DNA from: CAYJAZ01 sp964370095
Lineage (GTDB): Bacteria; Desulfobacterota; Desulfovibrionia; Desulfovibrionales; Desulfovibrionaceae
Length of the DNA stretch: 44,593 nt
Assembly (NCBI GenBank): GCA_964370095.1
Contig: CAYJHJ010000010.1
Location: 1 to 44,593 of the forward strand
Direction of reading: 5' to 3'
Every line of letters begins with the position of its first letter. Within the stretch, counting starts at the first letter, position 1. The translations under genes were made by a program, and so were the position numbers. Below are positions 1-8,540 of this stretch, piece by piece. The notes below the pieces were generated by a model that saw only the letters and a program-made list of their open reading frames with translations, had not been told where the DNA came from and ran no database searches.

Positions 1-55
1 TTTAAAAAATTCATTTTTAATTGGTAAAAAATTTTATAATAATTAAAATATATAT

Positions 56-241
56 TTAAGAAGCACAAGCATACTCTTCTTTGTATTCAAGCAATTGCAA
101 AAGCATTTCAATATTAGGGAAAGTTTCGCTCACACTTTTTTGAACTGAATTGCTGCCGCGAACCTCAGCATACCATTTACCATTAATACGGTTTATGGAA
201 ATTCCTTGTGGGCACTTTTTTAATAATGTTATCATTTTCAT
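56..241 (-). CDS. Small hypothetical protein (61 aa)
   Basis: I do not recognise this protein. The start is placed at the ATG reading down from 241 because an AGGAG sits 7 nt upstream of it (complement of 249-253); a longer reading from 274 would bury that ribosome binding site. The product is 61 aa, has no signal peptide or membrane segment, and contains a GKWYAEVRG stretch that looks like a short beta hairpin, with one cysteine near each end. It is transcribed divergently from the CI-like repressor at 431, so it may be one of that repressor's targets, which is inference only. It could also be a lineage-restricted orphan. Confidence 0.55.
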   Translation of the reverse strand: MKMITLLKKCPQGISINRINGKWYAEVRGSNSVQKSVSETFPNIEMLLQLLEYKEEYACAS

Positions 242-368
242 ACTTTTGCTCCTATTAAAAAAATCAATTGACAAAATTCTAAAATTTGCTATTTTTATAA
301 AAAAAAAGATGAATAAAAACTATATTTCACAATTTTATTTTCTTTTCTAAAACAAAAAGTAGCACATC

Positions 369-397
369 TTCAAATTTTTGTCAAGAATTAATTTGAA
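369..397. promoter_or_regulatory. Candidate repressor operator (inverted repeat)
   Basis: TTCAAAT (369-375) and ATTTGAA (391-397) form a perfect 7-bp dyad separated by 15 bp. The dyad covers the -35 box and the spacer of the candidate promoter of the repressor gene at 431, where an autoregulatory operator is expected. AT-rich background makes chance dyads fairly common, so confidence is modest. Confidence 0.35.
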
Positions 398-408
398 CTT
401 AATATAAT
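378..408 (+). promoter_or_regulatory. Candidate sigma-70 promoter of the CI-like repressor
   Basis: TTGTCA at 378-383 and a consensus TATAAT at 403-408, 19 bp apart, lie 23 bp upstream of the repressor start. The long spacer suggests a weak or regulated promoter. The -10 is the stronger half. Confidence 0.45.
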
Positions 409-430
409 TTCATCTCTAAGGAGGCAAGCT

Positions 431-1078
431 ATGACTTTCGGAACAAGGCTTAAAGAAGAAAGAAAAAAACATAAATACACCCAAGAGGAACTTGCAAAAA
501 CCTTAGGAATTCACAAAACTTCACTATTATCATATGAAAAAGAAACAGTTTCACCGCCCGCTTCTTTTTTGGAAAAACTGCTTTCAATTGGCTTTGATGT
601 TAACTATATTATAAGCGGCGAAAAAATTTCCGCAAGTTCAAAAAACTATCATGAAAGTGAAAATGAAACAATTTATATCCCACTTGTTGATGCCGTCTTG
701 TGTGCTGGGCACGGCAGTTTTGAAACTAATGATAATATAATTGACCATCACCCTTTTCCTCTTTCATTTATTCAACAAAAAGGCAATCCAAACACTATGA
801 TTTTATTCAGGGTTTCAGGCGACTCTATGGCTCCTACCATCAATGACAAAGACATGGTTTTGGTAGACGAATCAAAAAAAAGCTTAGAAACAGGAAAAAT
901 TTATGCTGTAGGTTTTGAAGATGTTATTTACCTAAAGCAAGTTGATTTTCTTCCGGGAACTATCGTTTTAAAATCACACAACAAAGAATATAATGACATT
1001 GAACTTGATAAAAATGAATATAATCAAGACCAATTCAGGGTCATTGGAAAAGTTCTTTGGGTTAGTAGAGAGTTTTGA
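431..1078 (+). CDS. CI/LexA-like repressor (HTH + S24 peptidase)
   Basis: A 215-aa transcriptional repressor of the phage CI/LexA type. Residues 4-62 form an XRE-type helix-turn-helix (TQEELAKTLGIHKTSLLSYE). Residues 82-215 are an S24 self-cleavage domain with the catalytic serine in GDSM (Ser132), the lysine in YLKQV (Lys169) and a probable Ala92-Gly93 cleavage site in LCAGHG. In this family, RecA-stimulated self-cleavage after DNA damage relieves repression. The start is set by AAGGAGG 5 nt upstream. No phage genes are nearby, so it is either a remnant or a domesticated host regulator. It is divergent from the small gene at 56-241 and a dyad overlaps its own promoter. The umuDC pair at 32.9 kb is a possible but unproven distant target. 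Confidence 0.85.
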   Translation: MTFGTRLKEERKKHKYTQEELAKTLGIHKTSLLSYEKETVSPPASFLEKLLSIGFDVNYIISGEKISASSKNYHESENETIYIPLVDAVLCAGHGSFETNDNIIDHHPFPLSFIQQKGNPNTMILFRVSGDSMAPTINDKDMVLVDESKKSLETGKIYAVGFEDVIYLKQVDFLPGTIVLKSHNKEYNDIELDKNEYNQDQFRVIGKVLWVSREF

Positions 1079-1109
1079 TATTTTTTTTTCATTTTTGCTT
1101 TCTCATGTC

Positions 1110-1138
1110 TTGACCTATGGTGATAATAATGATATATA
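1110..1138 (+). promoter_or_regulatory. Candidate sigma-70 promoter of the hydrolase gene
   Basis: TTGACC (1110-1115) and TATATA (1133-1138) with an ideal 17-bp spacer, 34 bp before the start codon at 1173. Confidence 0.5.
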
Positions 1139-1172
1139 TTAATTAATTATACTGTATGAAAGGGGAAGAAAA

Positions 1173-1988
1173 ATGATTAGAATTCAAGAAAAAACTACTA
1201 TCTCTTTTGACGGAACCAAACTTTACACAAAAAGCAATATGCCAAGCAAAAAAAGAGCTGTTGCTGTTATAGTTCACGGCCTATGTGAACATCAAGGCAG
1301 GTATGATTATCTTGCAGCCACTTTCAATCGAGCCGGAATTGCAACTTATAGATTTGACCATCGCGGACACGGCAGAAGTGAAGGGCACAAAGCTCATATA
1401 AACTCATTCCACGAACTGCTTGATGACACAAATATGATAGTTGACTTTGTACTTAAAGAAAACCCTGACTTTCCTGTTTTCCTTCTTGGGCACAGCATGG
1501 GTGGTTTTACAGCCTCTCTTTACGGGGCAAAATATCCCGACAAAAAGCTTAAAGGCATCATAACAAGTGGTGCTCTTGTAAAAGATGACAGAGGGCTTAT
1601 TTCCTCTGTTCCTAGTGGATTAGATGCACTTACACCCATTCCGAATGAGCTAGACGGCGGAGTTTGCAGTGTGAAAGAGGTTGTTGAAGATTATATTAAA
1701 GACCCTTATAACGGTAAAACCTTCACAGCAGGACTTTGCTATTCGATAATAAAAGGTGTTGAATGGTATAAGGAAAACATTAAACACTTTAACCACCCTG
1801 CTCTTATTTTGCACGGTGAAAAAGACAGCATTGTCAGTGAAAATGACAGTATTTTTCTTTTCAAAAATATTTCTTCAAAAGACAAACAAATCAAAATTTA
1901 TGGAAATCTTTTTCATGAAATTTATAATGAATATTCCAAAGATGAAGTGCTATATGACACTCTTTCTTGGATTGTCAGAAGAATTTAA
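1173..1988 (+). CDS. Alpha/beta hydrolase, lysophospholipase/monoacylglycerol lipase type
   Basis: A 271-aa soluble serine hydrolase of the PldB/monoglyceride lipase (Hydrolase_4) family. The sequence shows the oxyanion-hole region VHGLCEHQGRY (residues 34-44), the FDHRGHGRSEG stretch typical of monoglyceride lipases, the nucleophile elbow GHSMGG with Ser108, an acid in HGEKDSIV and a C-terminal FHEIYNE histidine, so the full triad is present. Likely substrates are monoacylglycerols or lysophospholipids; the sequence does not settle which. No signal peptide is seen, so it should act in the cytoplasm or at the inner membrane face. A GGGGAAG ribosome binding site precedes the ATG. It has its own promoter and appears monocistronic. 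Confidence 0.85.
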   Translation: MIRIQEKTTISFDGTKLYTKSNMPSKKRAVAVIVHGLCEHQGRYDYLAATFNRAGIATYRFDHRGHGRSEGHKAHINSFHELLDDTNMIVDFVLKENPDFPVFLLGHSMGGFTASLYGAKYPDKKLKGIITSGALVKDDRGLISSVPSGLDALTPIPNELDGGVCSVKEVVEDYIKDPYNGKTFTAGLCYSIIKGVEWYKENIKHFNHPALILHGEKDSIVSENDSIFLFKNISSKDKQIKIYGNLFHEIYNEYSKDEVLYDTLSWIVRRI

Positions 1989-2068
1989 TATTTAATACTA
2001 AATTTAATTTTAGAAATAGGACTTCACTATTAATCAATAATGATTATATTTTTATTAACTTATTAAAC

Positions 2069-2098
2069 TTGACTTTTGTTAGATATTTAATCTAAAAT
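2069..2098 (+). promoter_or_regulatory. Candidate sigma-70 promoter of the PAS sensor/EAL pair
   Basis: TTGACT (2069-2074) and TAAAAT (2093-2098) with an 18-bp spacer, 27 bp upstream of the start at 2126. It would drive both signalling genes, which are 14 bp apart. Confidence 0.45.
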
Positions 2099-2125
2099 TT
2101 ATTATATTTTTCTTTGGGAGTTTTT

Positions 2126-3285
2126 ATGTCTGGAAGGCAATTTTTCCATTCTTACCAGTTTAGGATTCTATTTGTTCTTTTTGCTTTTCTTAGCATTTCA
2201 TTTATTTCTATTGCTGTAGTTGGCAGAAGCCTTTTAGCGGAAGTTTCTGAAAGAGAAAGAGGAAACTATCTCACATCTTTTACAAAGGTTTTAGATGCTG
2301 AAATTCCTGACGGTGGTTATGACGAAATCCTAGAAGAACTTGAACTTACAAATGCAAGCAGAGAAGAAAAAATTATAGCTTTGCAAAACTACCTAACTCC
2401 AATTTCTGACTATATCAGCACATTAGCTCCTGGCTTGGGTGTTGGCTATTATAGTAATGAATTTGATGCTATTCTCACCTACGCTCCTTCTTCTTCATAC
2501 AGTCATCTTGTGGGTGTGCAAATCAATGAAGATCACCCCGGAAGAGAAGTTATGAGTACAAATAAGCTTATGGTCAACCGTGGAGCTATGGTTAGGGGCG
2601 AAATTCTCAATGCTATGCTTCCCATCGAAAGACAAGGTGAAGTTATTGGCTATATTTGGTCAAACCAGCTTGCTCAAGACCTTGATGAAGAGTTTGGCTC
2701 AATGATTAATAGGGTATGGACTCTTTTAGCTTTGTGCTTTTTTGGAACATCATTTTTGCTTCTTGTCTTAGCAATGCTANNNNNNNNNNCTTCAAAGAAC
2801 TTTCAATCCTTGTATCTGGCATTGATGATATTGAAAAAGGTGTTGCTGACCGAATTCCACAGCTTAAAGGAAAATTAGGAGAGGTAGTTCAAAGAATCAA
2901 CACCTTTACAGAAGAGGCAACAAAATCAACTGCTGAATCAGCTAAAGCGCTGATAACACTGCAAAATATTTTAGACCATATTGAACTTGGCATTTTTATT
3001 TTTGACACAAAGAAAAAAGAAATTGTCTATGCAAATAAATTTACTCAAACAGAGCTTGGATTTAAGGGAATTTTAGGTGAAACCTTTTCACAACTGTTCT
3101 ATAATTCTGAAGATGTATGCTCTTCTGCTTGCTTTGATGAAAACGGTGTACCTAATTTTGACTTACACACAAGAGAACACTATATTCAAGAAATGCAAAT
3201 GAAAATATATATAACAGAAAGATTAATCACATGGCATGATGGCAGACTTGTTCTTATGCTTTCAGTTTCGCAGATAAACTCATAA
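2126..3285 (+). CDS. Membrane PAS sensor protein without output domain (interrupted by assembly gap)
   Basis: One gene split into two frames by ten Ns at 2780-2789. The start is the ATG at 2126, which has GGGAG upstream; an earlier TTG at 2114 would overlap that site. The N-terminus has a membrane segment (residues about 10-30), then a periplasmic sensor region containing GVGYYSNEFDAI and HPGREVM stretches that resemble the extracytoplasmic part of AtoS-like sensor kinases. A second membrane segment runs into the gap. After the gap come a HAMP-like/coiled helix and a PAS domain (LDHIELGIFIFDTKKKEIVYAN). The protein stops right after the PAS domain with no kinase, GGDEF or EAL module. The frames join only if the true gap length leaves remainder 2 on division by 3. 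The gene immediately downstream supplies an EAL output and may be its partner. Confidence 0.75.
2780..2789. other. Assembly gap (10 N)
   Basis: Ten Ns directly after the second membrane segment of the PAS sensor. The upstream frame ends exactly on a codon at 2779, while the downstream reading frame resumes with one leftover base at 2790. The real length is therefore not 10; it must be 2 modulo 3. Confidence 0.95.
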
Positions 3286-3299
3286 AAGAAGAAATAATC

Positions 3300-5503
3300 A
3301 TGGTTAATTCTAAAAATTATAAACACACTCTTCATAATTCTATCTACTTTCTTTTTTTAATAGTTTGTGCTATAAATTTTGTGTTCTTTTCAGAAGTGCT
3401 TTACGCTGCAAACTCACCTGAAGATTATTCGCGTAAACTTTTACAAGAAGAAAAAGAACTTTTGAAAGATAAAACCTTCACTGTCGCTTATAATAAAGAT
3501 CATAAACCATTTGAATATACTGATGAAAATGGCAACCCTAATGGCACTATCATTGAAATGATGAATGAGCTTGCAAGCGAATATGAATTTAGAATAAATT
3601 ATAAAGAATACGATTATAGAGATGCAATCCACTCAAATTACGATATCATTATTGCATCAGTTTTAGGCTTAGGGGAATTAAAATCAAATTATCAAAGCTC
3701 TATTGCTTACCATAAAGAAAGACTTATGATAATAATTGATAAAAGCCTTGACCTTCAAGATTTAAGAACAAATAGGCATGTTGTTGGTATTCTTGAGTAT
3801 CCTATTGACTTTCAAGAAATAAAATCTGAATTCCCAAAAGCTGATTTTCAATTATTTAAAACTTCAAGTGAGCTTATTAATGCTTTTGATAGCGGCATGT
3901 TGCATGCTTCTTTCTTTTCACGAACGCTTTTAGATGCTTCTATGCAAGGTAAGCTTTCCTATGTCAGAGATTATTATAATAAAGAAAACTTTATTATAGA
4001 CTCAAATATTGAAGTGGAGCATAAAATCTATATTTCAAACAAGCTTGCAAAGCAATATCTGCCTATTTTCAATATTATTCTTTCAAACACCGATTACACT
4101 ACAACACTTCTTTATGATGCTGCACCGCACCTTAACTTATTAGAATTTGATACTCCAAGCATCTTACGTATGGATATTATTATTCCTACTTTCTTGATAT
4201 TAGTTCTTCTTTTCTTAGTTGCTCTCTTTATTAAAGCCGTTATACGCAGAAAAAAAGAAGCAAGCAATAAAGTAATTAATCCAAATTCTCTTTTAGAGTT
4301 TTCTGATTTTATCAATGCGGTTGAAGCCAAACTCAAGCAAATTGAAGCAAATGAATATCAACTTATTGGAATAGATATTGATTTATTTAAATTGATAGTT
4401 GCGTATTACGGAAAAGAAACATCAGAAAAACTTATAAGTAATATGACAGAAATCTTGCTTAATTTCTTCAAAAATAAAGATGCTCTTATTACAAGAATCG
4501 GTAAAGATCATTTTCTTATATTTATAAAAAACACTGAAAATGAAGAAAAAATTCGCGAACTTGTTGAAGATATTCTCACCCCTAATTTCAAAAAAATCAC
4601 AGGGCAACACTATGAAGTAAGTTTTTCAGTTGGCACATATATTGTAAATGATACCACTATTAATGTGAATGACATGGTTAATTTCAGTAACTTAGCAAGA
4701 TGGCAAGGAAAAAATATTCATACTAATACCTTCTATACTTTTGATGAAGTTATGAATAAACAATACCATGACAAACTTAATATCACCTACAGAATGAATT
4801 CCGCCTTGGAAAATAAAGAATTTATACTTGAATACCAACCAAAAATAGATTTGAAAAAGCTGAAACTTTGCGGGGCTGAGGCCTTAGTGCGTTGGCAGCC
4901 ATCATCAGGAGAGAAATCATACCCTGCTGATTTTATTCCCGTATTTGAAAAAAATGGTTTTATTGCAAAACTTGATACCTATGTTTTTGAAGAAGTGTGT
5001 AAATTTATTGCTGATAACAGAAGGCTTTGCAGTCATATAAAAATTGCGTGCAATCTTTCGCCGGTTACATTAAACAGGAAAAACATAGTGCATGAATTAC
5101 ATGAAATCAGTAGAGATTACACTATAAACCCTGAAAGAATTGAACTTGAAATTGTTGAAACAGTAATTGACAATATTCCGCTTGAAGAATTAGTTAAAAA
5201 AATCAATGCCTTTAAAGAATATGGATATTCTGTTGCACTTGATGATTTTGGCGAAGGTGCATCCTCTTTAAGCCGATTTGGCCTTTTGCCTATAGANNNN
5301 NNNNNNTTACTGTTAAAAACTTCATTTCAAACAGCAAAGAACTTAATTTGCTTACTGTTGCAGAAGGCATTGAAACTAAATCACAATTAAAATGGATAAA
5401 AGATTCAGGTTGTGATATAGCACAAGGTTATTTGTTTGCAAAACCTCAATCGCAAAATGATTTTATTGAAACTTTAAAAGCTGACTTTATTTATCTTCAA
5501 TAA
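3300..5503 (+). CDS. Periplasmic-binding/GGDEF/EAL membrane protein (interrupted by assembly gap)
   Basis: A c-di-GMP signalling protein. A signal/anchor segment (about residues 13-36) is followed by an extracytoplasmic solute-binding domain of the SBP_bac_3 type (about 57-275), a transmembrane helix (about 291-315), a degenerate GGDEF domain whose signature reads GKDHF (about 401-405), and an EAL domain starting EALVRW at Glu527. The EAL part keeps NLS, the IVET glutamate and DDFGEGASSL, so phosphodiesterase activity is plausible while cyclase activity is not. Ten Ns at 5297-5306 hide the KxD catalytic-lysine segment. Beyond the gap the domain resumes in another frame with TVAEGIET and CDIAQGYLFAKP and ends at 5503. 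About 20 residues appear to be missing, judged by usual EAL spacing. It likely forms a unit with the preceding PAS sensor. Confidence 0.82.
5297..5306. other. Assembly gap (10 N) inside EAL domain
   Basis: Ten Ns placed between LLPI(D) and the TVKNF segment of the EAL domain. Frame arithmetic requires a true length of 2 modulo 3, and family spacing suggests roughly 60 bases, so the Ns are a placeholder rather than a measured gap. Confidence 0.95.
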
Positions 5504-5685
5504 ATTAGTCATTTCATAATGCACTATTTATAATTTTTGCTGACCTTTAAGCCTTATTCTATAGTTTTTACTCTTTATAATTGAAAATCACATTCCTTCA
5601 TAAAATGAAATAGTATTATTTTACAATGGTTTATATGTAATTTTTTTAATATTAAAAATAAATAGCCAAATATTTGTAAAATTCA

Positions 5686-5714
5686 TTGACAAAAAAATCA
5701 TCCTATGCAATATT
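5686..5714 (+). promoter_or_regulatory. Candidate sigma-70 promoter of the alcohol/aldehyde operon
   Basis: A consensus TTGACA (5686-5691) is followed after 17 bp by AATATT (5709-5714, a 4 of 6 match). The leader to the start codon at 5793 is about 75 nt. The rest of 5504-5792 holds no gene that I can see. Confidence 0.4.
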
Positions 5715-5792
5715 GAAGCTGTATTCAAATTCGTGCCTCAATTTTTTATATGAAAACCTTTACTAAGATTTATTGTTTTGGAGAATATATTT

Positions 5793-6953
5793 ATGGCAGA
5801 TAGTAGAATTTTTAAAACCCCGGCTACAATGCATATAGGGCAAGGTGCATCAAAGCATATTGGTGCAGAAGTAGCACTTCTGGGAATAAAACACGTTCTT
5901 TTAGTTACAGACTCTTTTTTAGCTAAGTCCGGTATTATAGAACCTGTTTTAGAATCTTTAAAACTTTCACAAATTCAAGTTACAATTTTTTGCGAAGTTA
6001 ATTCTGAACCAACTTTATCACATGTTGAAAAAGCTATTGGTCTTTATCATGAAAACAAGTGTGAAGGTGTTATTGGTTGTGGCGGCGGAAGCCCTATTGA
6101 TGTTGCAAAAGCAGTCAGTGTATTAGCTGGAAATGGTGGCAAGATTCAAGATTTTGCCGGTATTAACAAAGTTCCGCTTGAAGGCCCGCCTATTTTTGCA
6201 GTTCCAACAACAGCAGGAACAGGCAGTGAAGCAACTTTAACAACAATTGTAACCGACACTGAAAATGATGTTAAAATGCTTATTATTGCACCTTGGCTTA
6301 TGCCAAAAGTTGCTATTGTTGATCCGCTTCTCACTTTGGCTATGCCAAAATCAATCACAGCAGCAACAGGTTTAGATGCATTAACACATGCTATTGAAGC
6401 ATACGTTTCAAGAAAATCACAAACTTTTTCAGATTTATTTGCAATAAGTGCTATAAAAAGAATTTCAAAATATCTACCTATTGCTTGGAAAAATGGGAAT
6501 GACATTGATGCACGAGAGCAAACACTGATTGGGGCATTAGAAGCCGGAATAGCTTTTTCTAACTCATCAGTGGCTCTCGTTCATGGGATGTCAAGACCAT
6601 TAGGAGCATTATTTCATATTCCTCATGGTGTTTCAAATGCAGCACTTTTAGGTGTTGTTACACATTTTTCCTTGGAAGGATCACCAAGCCGTTATGCTGA
6701 CATTGCAGTGGCGCTTGGTATTGAAAGGCAAGAAAATGATATGGCAACTGCAATAAAAGGCGCTGAAAAAATAAGCCAACTAATTAAAGACTTAGAAATT
6801 CCAACGCTTTCACAGTTGGAACTTACAAAAGAAAAATTAGATAAAGTTGCTGCAAAAATGGCAAAAGATGCCATTGCAAGCACAAGCCCGGCCAACAATC
6901 CTCGCTTAGCAAGTGAGGAGGAAATTATATCAATCTATTACCAAGCTTTATAA
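5793..6953 (+). CDS. Iron-containing alcohol dehydrogenase (first copy)
   Basis: A 386-aa group III Fe-type, NAD(P)-dependent alcohol dehydrogenase, interconverting an alcohol and an aldehyde in the cytoplasm. The nucleotide-binding loop GGGSPID begins at Gly97, followed by TTAGTGSEAT; iron ligands are Asp195, His199, His264 and His278 (DALTHAIEAY, HGMSRPLGALFHIPHG). The start is the ATG at 5793 with GGAG 9 nt upstream; a TTG at 5778 would overlap that site. It is the first gene of an operon with a CoA-acylating-type aldehyde dehydrogenase 12 bp downstream and a second Fe-ADH. The substrate is not determined; short-chain alcohols, 1,3-propanediol or hydroxyalkyl sulfonates handled by related enzymes are all possible. 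Confidence 0.9.
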   Translation: MADSRIFKTPATMHIGQGASKHIGAEVALLGIKHVLLVTDSFLAKSGIIEPVLESLKLSQIQVTIFCEVNSEPTLSHVEKAIGLYHENKCEGVIGCGGGSPIDVAKAVSVLAGNGGKIQDFAGINKVPLEGPPIFAVPTTAGTGSEATLTTIVTDTENDVKMLIIAPWLMPKVAIVDPLLTLAMPKSITAATGLDALTHAIEAYVSRKSQTFSDLFAISAIKRISKYLPIAWKNGNDIDAREQTLIGALEAGIAFSNSSVALVHGMSRPLGALFHIPHGVSNAALLGVVTHFSLEGSPSRYADIAVALGIERQENDMATAIKGAEKISQLIKDLEIPTLSQLELTKEKLDKVAAKMAKDAIASTSPANNPRLASEEEIISIYYQAL

Positions 6954-6965
6954 AGGAGTATAAAA

Positions 6966-8486
6966 GTGTCAATTAAACGTTTAAAATTTTGTATTAACAA
7001 TGAATGGAGAGAAACCTCTTCCGGCAAATACAGCCCTGTTATGAACCCAAGCACAGGCGAACAAATTGCCGAAACCCCTATTTGTTCAGCAGAAGAAATG
7101 AACGAAGCAATTATGTCTTGCAGAGAAGCATACCCTGCTTGGGCAAACAAGCCTATTTCTGTTCGCACACAAGTTATTTTCCGTTTCCGTGAGCTTGTAA
7201 ATGCTCATTTTGAAGAACTTTCTGTACTTTTAGCTACTGAAATGGGTAAATGCCTATCAGAAGCTAAAGGTGATGTTCATAAAGTTGTTGAAGCTTGCGA
7301 AGTTGCAGTTGCCGCACCTATGGAAATTCAAGGCCATAGCATGATGGAAGCAACTCGTGCCCACGATATCAACCTTTACAGAGAATCAGTTGGTGTTTAT
7401 TTAGGAATTGTGCCTTACAACTTCCCAGCTATGATTCCTTTTGGTTGGTTTATTCCTTTATGTATCGTTGCCGGTAACTGCATGGTTTTAAAAGCAGCCA
7501 GCATGGTGCCTCAAACAGGTATGCGTCTTTTAGAATTGCTTTATGAAGCAGGATTGCCAAAAGGCGTTGTAAATTTAGTTACCTGTAGCAGAGATGAAGT
7601 AACTTCTGCTTTGGCTCACCCTGAAGTTAATGGTGTAAGCTTTGTTGGTTCAACTTCAACAGGCAAACATATTTTCTCAACAGCAGCAGCAAATGGTAAA
7701 AGAGTTCAATGTCTTACAGAAGCAAAAAACCATGCTCTTGTTTTAGAAGATGCTTCACTTGAATGGTCGGCTCGTCGTATTATCAACTCAGCTTATGGTT
7801 GTGCAGGCCAACGCTGTATGGCTTTACCGGTAGTTGTGGTTCAAGAATCTGTTGCTGATGAATTCGTAAAAATTATGAAAAAATTAGCTCAAGAAATTGT
7901 TATCGGACCAGCTTATTTGCCTGAAACAGGCCTAGGTCCTGTTATCAACGCCTCACATAAAAAATCAGTAGAAGATTGGATTACAAAAGGTGTTGAAGAA
8001 GGCGCAACCTTGGTTCTTGACGGACGTAATTGCAAACCAAAAGGTTATGAAAACGGTTTTTATGTTGGACCAACAATTCTTGATAACGTAACACAAGACA
8101 TGACAGTAGGACAAACTGAAATTTTTGGTCCTGTTATGTGTGTGAAAAGATGTAAAGACTTTAACGAAGGTCTTGCAATTATGAATGCAAGCCCATTTGC
8201 AAACGGTTCTTGCATCTTTACAAACAGCGGGCACTATGCACGTGAATTCACACGCCACACTGATGGCGGTATGGTTGGCATCAATGTTGGTATTCCTGTA
8301 CCTTTAGGCTTCTTCCCATTCAGCGGACACAAAGACTCTTTCTTTGGTGATTTGCACGTACTAGGGCGTGATGGCTTACGCTTCTATACACAGCAAAAAA
8401 CAGTAACAACAAAATGGGTTTCACCTGATGAGTCTGAAAAAGCAAAAGTAAGTACTTGGGAAGGAACAATCAACAGAGAACTTTAG
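6966..8486 (+). CDS. Aldehyde dehydrogenase, methylmalonate-semialdehyde (CoA-acylating) type
   Basis: A 506-aa aldehyde dehydrogenase closest to the MmsA/IolA methylmalonate-semialdehyde dehydrogenases. It begins with GTG, supported by AAAGGAG 7 nt upstream. The catalytic cysteine lies in GQRCMAL (Cys284). The position of the usual general-base glutamate reads EAKNHA with Asn255, as in the CoA-dependent MMSDH family, so an acyl-CoA product is the likely outcome rather than a free acid. The C-terminal GxxPFSGHKDSFFGDLH motif also fits that family. Flanked by two Fe-ADHs, it probably works with them in alcohol to aldehyde to acyl-CoA conversion or the reverse. No valine or inositol pathway genes are nearby, so the classical substrate is not supported. 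Arg and Asn codons (CGT/CGC, AAC) differ from neighbours and suggest high expression. Confidence 0.85.
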   Translation: MSIKRLKFCINNEWRETSSGKYSPVMNPSTGEQIAETPICSAEEMNEAIMSCREAYPAWANKPISVRTQVIFRFRELVNAHFEELSVLLATEMGKCLSEAKGDVHKVVEACEVAVAAPMEIQGHSMMEATRAHDINLYRESVGVYLGIVPYNFPAMIPFGWFIPLCIVAGNCMVLKAASMVPQTGMRLLELLYEAGLPKGVVNLVTCSRDEVTSALAHPEVNGVSFVGSTSTGKHIFSTAAANGKRVQCLTEAKNHALVLEDASLEWSARRIINSAYGCAGQRCMALPVVVVQESVADEFVKIMKKLAQEIVIGPAYLPETGLGPVINASHKKSVEDWITKGVEEGATLVLDGRNCKPKGYENGFYVGPTILDNVTQDMTVGQTEIFGPVMCVKRCKDFNEGLAIMNASPFANGSCIFTNSGHYAREFTRHTDGGMVGINVGIPVPLGFFPFSGHKDSFFGDLHVLGRDGLRFYTQQKTVTTKWVSPDESEKAKVSTWEGTINREL

Positions 8487-8540
8487 AAAATATATCTTTG
8501 TAAGATATAGAAATAAAACAAACTTTTAAGGAGATGTATC

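Noticed and set aside
431..1078. Prophage signal from the CI-like repressor and umuDC
   Set aside because: No integrase, portal, terminase, capsid or tail genes were found, and the surrounding genes are ordinary chromosomal functions.
2114..2125. TTG start for the PAS sensor
   Set aside because: It overlaps the GGGAG that serves the ATG at 2126.
5778..5792. TTG start for the first alcohol dehydrogenase
   Set aside because: It lies within the ribosome binding site of the better ATG at 5793.
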